A stretch of 64,000 nt of DNA. It comes from JBBEAM01 sp040882845 (GTDB lineage Bacteria > Pseudomonadota > Alphaproteobacteria > Kiloniellales > DSM-21159). The notes under the pieces are model-generated. The model did no database searches. It saw only the letters and a program-made list of their open reading frames with translations, and was not told where the DNA came from. Positions 56,902 to 64,000 of this stretch are shown in pieces; position 1 is the stretch's first letter, and the number at the start of each line of letters is the position of its first letter. The translations under genes and the position numbers were made by a program. The stretch lies in contig JBBEAM010000007.1 in NCBI GenBank assembly GCA_040882845.1, positions 496,001-560,000 of the forward strand, given 5' to 3'.

Positions 56902-57672
56902 ATGCGACTTCTCTTTGCCTTTCTGATCGCGGCGGTGCTCAGCGCGGGGGCGGCGCCGAGCCTTGCCAGCGACAACAATGCCGGAAACGACGGGGGAGAA
57001 AGCGGTCGTACACCTGCCGAAAGCTGGTCTTTCAACTACTTGCCCTTAGAGTATGGCGGCGGACTCAAGGAACGTATTTCCCGAATGGGAATAGCGACAT
57101 ATGGCCGGCCGGAGCAGCAGGTTCTGATTGAGATCAGGCTGGTAGAGGCGACCAGCGTCGACAAGCTCGACCTTTCCGCCATTCCGCTTTTCGGCGCGCT
57201 CGTTGGGCCGGAGTTCAACGGCGACGACATGACCGAGGAAAACAAGATCGGCAACGTCTTTCGCACCGGGAACGAGAGCCTCTTCATCGCCCTCGATCCC
57301 GCCGCGGCCGAGAACAGCGCTGCATCGCAGGTCGCCTTTCCCCGTGTGGTGATCTTCAACCAGAAGCTAAGCTTCGAGATTAAACCGCTGGAATACACCT
57401 TTACCACCGGAGGCACCGGAATAGAGGGTTCGCTCGGCGAACTGCAGGGACTGGGCAGCGTGCGCGAGGCGACCACCCAGGTGATCGTGCCGGACGGCAA
57501 CACCATCCTCCTCGGAGGGCTGCGTGAAACCGACTACGGGAGCGACAGCAAGATTCCCTTTCTTTCCGAGATTCCTATGCTGAACAGGCTGTTCGCGGGA
57601 ACGGCACACCGGGCCGAGAAAAATACTCTGCTGATCCTGATCAAGCCGAGCATCCTGACCCAGGAGGAGTAG
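56902..57672 (+). CDS. Orphan secretin-domain (type II/III secretion system) mini-protein
   Basis: 256 residues with GGGAGGA before the ATG. A signal peptide covers about 1-22 (cleavage after SLA). Residues 73-84 (QVLIEIRLVEAT) and 195-253 (VIVPDGNTILLGGL, then PFLSEIPMLNRLFAG and LLILIKPSIL) are the start and end signatures of the secretin homology domain. The N0-N3 ring domains are missing, and about 20 residues replace much of the usual pore-lining loops. No pilus or secretion genes are nearby. It could be a stand-alone outer membrane ring or a decayed secretin. Composition matches the genome. Confidence 0.75.
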   Translation: MRLLFAFLIAAVLSAGAAPSLASDNNAGNDGGESGRTPAESWSFNYLPLEYGGGLKERISRMGIATYGRPEQQVLIEIRLVEATSVDKLDLSAIPLFGALVGPEFNGDDMTEENKIGNVFRTGNESLFIALDPAAAENSAASQVAFPRVVIFNQKLSFEIKPLEYTFTTGGTGIEGSLGELQGLGSVREATTQVIVPDGNTILLGGLRETDYGSDSKIPFLSEIPMLNRLFAGTAHRAEKNTLLILIKPSILTQEE

Positions 57673-57682
57673 CCGCGGCGCC

Positions 57683-59569
<1,887 letters not shown>

Positions 59570-59690
59570 GGCGGGCGAGGGGATAGCACAGCAGGGCGGC
59601 GTACCGGAAGGGCGGTTGAAAGCCTTGTGCGCGCGCTATATAAGGCGCCGCGAGATTCCCATCGAAATCCAGCTATGGAGCGCCGAGAGC

Positions 59691-60113
59691 ATGGCCACCG
59701 AACGCACCTTTTCCATCGTCAAACCCGACGCTACCAAGCGCAACATCACCGGCAAGATCGTCGATCGGCTGGAAAGCGCCGGCCTGCGCGTGATCGCGCA
59801 GAAGCGCATCCAGATGACCCGCGAGCAAGCCGAAGGCTTCTATGCGGTTCACAAAGAGCGGCCCTTCTTCAACGACCTGGTGAGCTTCATGATTTCCGGC
59901 CCGGTCGTGGTCCAGGTGCTGGAGGGCGAGGACGCTATCGCCAAGAACCGCGAAGTGATGGGCGCGACCAATCCCAAGGAGGCCGCGCCGGGCACCATCC
60001 GCGCCGACTTCGCAGAGAACATCGAGGCCAATTCGGTCCACGGCTCCGACGCTCCAGATACGGCGAAGACCGAGATTGCCTACTTCTTCAAGGACGACGA
60101 GATCGTCGGCTGA
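59691..60113 (+). CDS. ndk: Nucleoside diphosphate kinase
   Basis: 140 residues, standard length. RTFSIVKPDATKRN near the start, phospho-acceptor His117 in NSVHGSD, and C-terminal EIAYFFKDDEIV. It balances NTP pools by moving phosphate through the histidine and completes the GMP to GTP route begun by guaB, guaA and gmk in this window. It is followed directly by a strong terminator. Confidence 0.97.
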   Translation: MATERTFSIVKPDATKRNITGKIVDRLESAGLRVIAQKRIQMTREQAEGFYAVHKERPFFNDLVSFMISGPVVVQVLEGEDAIAKNREVMGATNPKEAAPGTIRADFAENIEANSVHGSDAPDTAKTEIAYFFKDDEIVG

Positions 60114-60136
60114 AACTCCGGGTTGACCGGTCAAGC

Positions 60137-60168
60137 AAAAAGGCGGGCTCGCGGGCCCGCCTTTTTTT
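60137..60168 (+). terminator. Intrinsic terminator of ndk
   Basis: AAAAAGGCGGGC and GCCCGCCTTTTT form a 12-bp stem with a six-base loop (TCGCGG), followed by further T residues, 23 bp after the ndk stop. The A-rich left side also makes it usable for transcription coming from the other strand. Confidence 0.9.
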
Positions 60169-60186
60169 GTCTCGGCTGCGCGGCGC

Positions 60187-60339
60187 TCAGGTCAGGAACA
60201 GCGCCATCAGGGCCAGCAGGATGACGATCAGCACGATGTGCACGCCAGTGAACTTGAGAAACTTCTCATAGCCTTGGCGGCGATCCTGCGCCATTTCGCG
60301 GTCGAGTTCGGAAGTCGAAGCGGTCGTGTCCTTGGCCAT
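60187..60339 (-). CDS. aa3-type cytochrome c oxidase subunit IV-like microprotein
   Basis: A 50-residue frame from ATG at 60339 to TGA at 60187. It reads MAKDTTASTSELDREMAQDR, then RQGYEKFLKFTGV, then a single transmembrane helix (HIVLIVILLALMALFLT) at the C-terminus. The pattern of a short hydrophilic N-terminus, a Y/W-x-x-F-L-K-F/L motif and a helix ending in LLALMAxFL is that of bacterial aa3-type cytochrome c oxidase subunit IV. The main cytochrome oxidase genes are not in the window. Too short for most gene finders. Confidence 0.75.
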   Translation of the reverse strand: MAKDTTASTSELDREMAQDRRQGYEKFLKFTGVHIVLIVILLALMALFLT

Positions 60340-60402
60340 GTGTCGTCCCGTAGCTGCTGCGCGGTTTCAGGCACTCATAGATAAGGAAAATTCGCGAAGC
60401 GC

Positions 60403-61071
60403 TCAAGAGCCTTGCGGCTGCGGGGCCAGGAGTTGCCGCTCGCCGCCGCCGGGCGCATCGATGCGGGCGATCTCGCCGTCCAGTTTCACGCGCCCCTCGG
60501 CGAGCAGCCGCAGGCAGAGCGGGTAGAGCCGGTGTTCGGCGGCTAGCACCCGGGCGGCCAGGCTTTCGGCGTCGTCGCCGGCAAGCACCGGCACCGCCGC
60601 CTGGCCGATGATCGGTCCTTCGTCCACGGTTTCGCGCACGAAGTGGACGCTGCAGCCGTGCAGCTTGACCCCGGCCGCCAACGCCCGCGCGTGGGTGTCG
60701 AGCCCGGGGAAGGCCGGCAGCAGCGATGGGTGGATGTTGATCAGCCGGTCGCGCCACTGGCCGACGAAGCCGGCAGTGACCACCCGCATGAAGCCGGCCT
60801 GGCAGACCAGCTCGATGCCGCGCGCCTCCAGCGCCGCGGTCAGCGCCGCCTCGAAGGCGGGCCGGTCGGGATAGTCTCGATGGTCGATGCAGAGTGCCTC
60901 GACCCCGGCGGTTTCCGCCCGGTGCAGCCCGGCGGCGCCGGGCGTGTTGGCGATCACCACGGCAATCTCCGCCGGGTAGGCCGGGTCGGCCGCGGCGTCA
61001 AGCAGCGCCTGCAGATTGCTGCCGCGCCCGGAGATCAGTACGCCGACACGCCGCCGCTTCACGCCGGCCAT
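60403..61071 (-). CDS. purN: Phosphoribosylglycinamide formyltransferase
   Basis: 222 residues from ATG at 61071. RRVGVLISGRGSNLQAL is the N-terminal nucleotide-binding loop. The catalytic Asn and His are in INIHPSLLPAFPG and the catalytic Asp in RETVDEGPIIGQ. It formylates GAR with 10-formyl-THF, the third purine step. It starts 13 bp inside the end of purM, the usual purM-purN pairing. Confidence 0.96.
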   Translation of the reverse strand: MAGVKRRRVGVLISGRGSNLQALLDAAADPAYPAEIAVVIANTPGAAGLHRAETAGVEALCIDHRDYPDRPAFEAALTAALEARGIELVCQAGFMRVVTAGFVGQWRDRLINIHPSLLPAFPGLDTHARALAAGVKLHGCSVHFVRETVDEGPIIGQAAVPVLAGDDAESLAARVLAAEHRLYPLCLRLLAEGRVKLDGEIARIDAPGGGERQLLAPQPQGS

Positions 61072-62132
61072 GTCTCGCTCAGATTCCGGAAGGCGACGCG
61101 CGGCGCCTCCTCCGCTTGCGGCAGGATACGCCCGAGGGGGCGGACCTCCTCGCCGGCCTCCTGCAGGACGGCGGCCAGCTCCTCCGCCCGTTCGGCAGAC
61201 GCAACGACGACCATGCCGATGCCGCAGTTGAAGGTGCGCAGCATCTCCTTGGCCGATACCCCGCCGGTTTGCGACAGCCAGGCGAAGACCGCCGGTGGCG
61301 TCCAGGCAGTGAGGTCGATCTCGGCGCCGAGGCCTTCCGGCAGTACCCTGGGCAGGTTCTCCGGCAGGCCGCCACCGGTGATATGCGCCAGCGCATGCAC
61401 CCCGCCGCTGCGGTGTGCCGCCAGGCAGGACTTGACGTAGATCCGGGTCGGTTCGAGCAGGGCTTCGGCCAGCGACTGCCCCTCGGCGAAGGGGGCCGGG
61501 GAGGCCGCTTCCAGCCCGGCGAGCTCGATCGCCTTGCGGGCCAGGGAGAAGCCGTTGGAGTGCAGGCCGGTAGATGTCAGCCCCAGCAGCACGTCGCCCG
61601 CGGCGACTGCGCTGCCGTCGAGCAGATCCTTGCGTTCCACGGCGCCGACGCAGAAACCGGCGAGATCGTAGTCGCCCGCGGCGTACATGCCCGGCATTTC
61701 CGCGGTTTCGCCGCCGATCAGGGCGCAGCCGGCCTGGCGGCAGCCCTCGGCGATACCGGCGACGATCTGCCGGCCTACGGCGGGGTCGAGGGCGCCGGTC
61801 GCATAGTAGTCGAGGAAGAACAGCGGCTCGGCGCCCTGAACCACCAGGTCGTTGGCGCACATCGCCACCAGGTCGATGCCGATGCCGTCGTGCAGGCCGC
61901 TGGCGATGGCCAGTTTCAGCTTGGTACCGACGCCGTCGGTGCCAGCGACAAGCAGCGGATCCTCATAACCCGCGGCCTTGAGATCGAACAGTGCGCCGAA
62001 CCCGCCGAGTCCGCCTGCCACGCCGGGCCGCGCGGTGCTGGCGGCGAGCGGTTTGATGGCCTCGACCAAGGCGTTTCCGGCATCGATATCGACGCCAGAG
62101 TCCTTGTAGGTAAGATGGTTACGGGTGGTTAT
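61059..62132 (-). CDS. purM: Phosphoribosylformylglycinamidine cyclo-ligase; apparent ATA start
   Basis: PurM (AIR synthetase). Clear motifs include VAGTDGVGTKLKLA, CANDLVVQGAEPLFFLDY and LIGGETAEMPGMY. The conserved N-terminus (TTRNHLTYKDSGVDIDAGN) is encoded up to an ATA codon at 62132, with GGAAGG eight bases upstream, exactly where relatives have ATG. The first ordinary start in frame is a TTG at 62069, without a ribosome site, which would lose 21 conserved residues. So either an ATA start is used or the base is a sequence error near the assembly gap. Length is 357 residues from the ATA. Confidence 0.92.
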   Translation of the reverse strand: MTTRNHLTYKDSGVDIDAGNALVEAIKPLAASTARPGVAGGLGGFGALFDLKAAGYEDPLLVAGTDGVGTKLKLAIASGLHDGIGIDLVAMCANDLVVQGAEPLFFLDYYATGALDPAVGRQIVAGIAEGCRQAGCALIGGETAEMPGMYAAGDYDLAGFCVGAVERKDLLDGSAVAAGDVLLGLTSTGLHSNGFSLARKAIELAGLEAASPAPFAEGQSLAEALLEPTRIYVKSCLAAHRSGGVHALAHITGGGLPENLPRVLPEGLGAEIDLTAWTPPAVFAWLSQTGGVSAKEMLRTFNCGIGMVVVASAERAEELAAVLQEAGEEVRPLGRILPQAEEAPRVAFRNLSETWPA

Positions 62133-62169
62133 GGCGCAGGCCTTCCGATTTCTGTATGAGTCGGGGTCT

Positions 62170-62191
62170 GCCCGCGGCCGCCGCCGCGGGC
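62170..62191. repeat. GC-rich hairpin left of the assembly gap
   Basis: GCCCGCGGC-CGCC-GCCGCGGGC is a perfect 9-bp inverted repeat in the purM/DUF2066 divergent region. On the other side of the N gap are a 12-base run GGGGGGCCCCCC (62264-62275) and an overlapping CCCCCC-GC-GGGGGG palindrome (62270-62283). These structures probably caused the gap. Confidence 0.7.
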
Positions 62192-62303
62192 GGGGGGAGA
62201 ATATTCAATANNNNNNNNNNTCTGACGGGTTGCCTGATCGCGACGCGTCCGGCAGGAAATGACGGGGGGCCCCCCGCGGGGGGCGGGGCGAGAATAGTCA
62301 ATC
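62191..62303. repeat. Two near-identical 20-bp units flanking the gap
   Basis: The 20 bases at 62191-62210 (starting CGGGGGG, with AGAATATTCAAT) and at 62284-62303 (starting CGGGGCG, with AGAATAGTCAAT) match at 17 positions in the same direction. They may be units of a tandem repeat collapsed in assembly. Confidence 0.6.
62211..62220. other. Assembly gap (10 N)
   Basis: Ten N bases join two contig ends in the purM-DUF2066 intergenic region. The true length of the missing sequence is unknown, and spacing-based promoter calls here are unsafe. Confidence 1.
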
Positions 62304-62317
62304 CAGGGTAGGTTGCA

Positions 62318-63541
62318 ATGCTGATCCGACGCCGGGGCGGAACGAACTCCCTTCACTTTGCGCTGCTCGCGGCCCTTGTCCTAGCCGCCGGACTGGCGGG
62401 ACCGGCTGCTGCACAGGAGGCCGGCGTCTATGTGGTGAGCGGGGTCAAGGTGGACGCCACGGCAGACACCGTAACCCAGGCCCGCAGCCAGGCGATGGCC
62501 CAGGGCCAGTCCAAGGCCTTCGACCTGCTGATGCAGCGTCTGGTTCCGAGCCAGGATCTGCCGCGCGTGCCGGCGATCGGCAGCAACGAGGTCGACTCCC
62601 TGGTCACGGATTTCTCCGTCGCCAACGAGCGCACCTCGGATGTGCGCTACCTGGCCGATATGACCGTGCGCTTCCAGCCGGATGCGGTGCGCAGCTTCCT
62701 GCAGCGCGCTGGCATCGACTATGCCGAAACCCAGGCCCGGCCGATCGTCGTCCTTCCGCTGTACAAGGACGCCGACGGCTGGCGGCTGTGGGACAGCCCC
62801 AATCCCTGGCACGAGGCTTGGCTGAAAGGGCGGCACAGCAATGATCTGGTTCCCCTGGAGGCGCCGCTTGGGGACATCGACGACGTCATCGCCGTGGACG
62901 CCGAAGCCGCCCTGGCCGGCGACAGCAGCGCGCTGCAGGCCATCGCCGGGCGCTACGATGCCGCCGAGGTGCTGATCGCCCGGGCGCAGGTCTCCGGCGA
63001 TCCGGCGGTGATCGATATCGAGGGACAACGCATGCTCGGCGATGGCGGGCAGGTGAGCGATCAGGTCACCCAGGCCGAGGGCGAGGATCTGGCAGACGCG
63101 CTGGTGCGCGCCACCGACCGACTGGCCGCGGCGATGCAGGGCGACTGGAAGGCGCAGAACGTGCTGCGCTTCGGCAGTGAAAGCCAGCTTACGGCGGACG
63201 TGCCGATCCAGTCCCTCAACGAGTGGATGGACATCCGCAGCCGCCTGCAGAGCCTGCCGCAGATCCGCAGGGTCGACATCGTTTACATGACGCGCGGCCA
63301 GGTGCGGGTCAATCTGACCTATCTCGGCGATCAGCAGGCGCTGTCGCAGGTGCTCGCCCAGCGCAACCTCAGCCTGACGCCGGAGTCGCAGGGCAAGTGG
63401 TCCCTTGGCTTCGCCTCCGGCGCGGCGCCAAGGCTCGAGGAGAACGCTCCCCTGACCGCTCCGGCCGAAGATGGGGCCCTGAATAGCGGCGGTACGACCG
63501 ACTCAGAGGCGGCGCCGGATGCGGGAACGGTCGCGCAGTGA
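62318..63541 (+). CDS. DUF2066 domain-containing exported protein
   Basis: 407 residues. A signal peptide covers about 1-33 (ends AAAQE), then VYVVSGVKVDATADTVTQARSQAM and KAFDLLMQRLVP, the DUF2066 start; a repeated beta/alpha pattern follows, with an acidic low-complexity C-terminus. In alphaproteobacteria this gene sits between purM and an AI-2E/PerM permease, as here. The function is not known; a periplasmic role is inferred. It is divergent from purM across the assembly gap. Confidence 0.85.
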   Translation: MLIRRRGGTNSLHFALLAALVLAAGLAGPAAAQEAGVYVVSGVKVDATADTVTQARSQAMAQGQSKAFDLLMQRLVPSQDLPRVPAIGSNEVDSLVTDFSVANERTSDVRYLADMTVRFQPDAVRSFLQRAGIDYAETQARPIVVLPLYKDADGWRLWDSPNPWHEAWLKGRHSNDLVPLEAPLGDIDDVIAVDAEAALAGDSSALQAIAGRYDAAEVLIARAQVSGDPAVIDIEGQRMLGDGGQVSDQVTQAEGEDLADALVRATDRLAAAMQGDWKAQNVLRFGSESQLTADVPIQSLNEWMDIRSRLQSLPQIRRVDIVYMTRGQVRVNLTYLGDQQALSQVLAQRNLSLTPESQGKWSLGFASGAAPRLEENAPLTAPAEDGALNSGGTTDSEAAPDAGTVAQ

Positions 63542-63572
63542 CGCCGCAACTGGGCGTCGCAGGGAGGGTCGC

Positions 63573-64000
63573 GTGAACGCTCCGCGCCAGCTTCGTTTCT
63601 GGCTGATCGGCACCATCGTCTTCTTCGTCGCGCTCTACGTTCTCAATAGCGTTCTGCTGCCCTTCGTGCTCGGCATGGCGATCGCCTATTTCTTCGACCC
63701 GGTCTGCGACCGGCTGGAGGAGTTCGGCTGGTCCCGGACCCTGGCGACCTCTCTGGTCACGGCCGTCTTCGTGCTGATCCTGATCCTGTTGCTGGTGGTG
63801 ATTCTGCCTGCTGTGGTTGCGCAGCTGATCGATCTGATGAACGAGCTGCCGAACTACATCGAGTCGCTACGCGGCGCCGTGAACGCCTGGGTCGCGCGCA
63901 TGCGGCTGGAGACCGATCCGGTCTTCTTCGAGAAAATCCAGGAGTCGCTTTCGGGATCTGCCGGGCAGATCGCCAGCTGGGCGGCTTCGGCGATCGGCGG
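63573..64000 (+). CDS. AI-2E family transporter (PerM/TqsA-like), 5' part
   Basis: Begins with GTG at 63573, with GGGAGGG shortly upstream, and runs off the right window edge after about 142 codons. The start (RQLRFWLIGTIVFFVALYVLN, hydrophobic helix, then LLPFVLGMAIAYFFDPVCDRLE, another helix, LVVILPAVVAQLIDLMNELPNYIE) is the classic N-terminus of the family. Members export autoinducer-2-like molecules or act as Na+/H+-type transporters. It probably shares a transcript with the DUF2066 gene. Confidence 0.88.
   Translation, partial: MNAPRQLRFWLIGTIVFFVALYVLNSVLLPFVLGMAIAYFFDPVCDRLEEFGWSRTLATSLVTAVFVLILILLLVVILPAVVAQLIDLMNELPNYIESLRGAVNAWVARMRLETDPVFFEKIQESLSGSAGQIASWAASAIG

Overview
The window is a 64 kb piece of a high-GC alphaproteobacterial chromosome. 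Gene content and order (purF-cvpA-radA-mlaF-mlaE-alr-dnaB, rpsF-rpsR-rplI, fabD-fabG-acpP-fabF-mltG, yicC-gmk, lptD/surA/pdxA/rsmA, purM-purN beside a DUF2066 gene and an AI-2E family permease, an aa3-type cytochrome oxidase subunit IV microprotein, DUF2794, DUF2937) point to the Rhodospirillales and relatives. I cannot name a genus. The assembly has one 10-base N gap at 62211-62220.

Layout. 1-3.2 kb: the tail of an acyl-CoA synthetase, a hotdog thioesterase and a Rid-family gene. An AT-rich islet follows, with a PadR regulator and a small partner protein between 41-bp direct repeats of the Rid gene's 3' end. Two hypotheticals come next, one a membrane-anchored WYL-like protein. 3.2-18 kb: DEAD-box helicase, ExoD-like protein, fatty acid desaturase, RecQ, tRNA-Gln(CTG), Ppx/GppA phosphatase, RlmE, host-attachment protein, guaB, an RsmB-type rRNA methyltransferase, GNAT, CreD and guaA. 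18-24.7 kb is accessory: an AT-rich islet with one orphan gene at the 3' end of guaA, an ArsR-SRPBCC-DUF899 operon (the last gene frameshifted), a sulfotransferase, a large surface-glycan acyltransferase and small hypotheticals. 24.8-41.4 kb: redoxin, YfgM-like protein, BamB, Der, SDR, purine, Mla-type transport, alr, dnaB, cfa and ribosomal proteins. 41.6-49 kb: fatty acid synthesis, MltG, YicC and Gmk. 49-64 kb: RsmA, PdxA, SurA, LptD, PepA, HolC, an orphan secretin-domain protein, an ABC-F ATPase, Ndk, PurN/PurM, a DUF2066 protein and the start of an AI-2E family permease.

Most of the window is housekeeping: purine nucleotide synthesis (guaA, guaB, purF, purM, purN, gmk, ndk), fatty acid and envelope biogenesis (fab genes, desaturase, cfa, bamB, surA, lptD, mla, mltG), rRNA modification and replication or repair (dnaB, recQ, radA, holC). 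The genome is compact: six convergent gene pairs interlock their stop codons in exactly 4 bp, and many same-strand pairs overlap by ATGA.

The most unusual features are the two low-GC islets at the 3' ends of chromosomal genes (938-1996 and about 18059-18904). Others are two promoters placed so that the mRNA would be leaderless (exoD and arsR), a purM gene whose natural start codon reads ATA, and a stand-alone mini-secretin. No CRISPR array, rRNA operon, transposase, integrase or recognisable phage gene is present.
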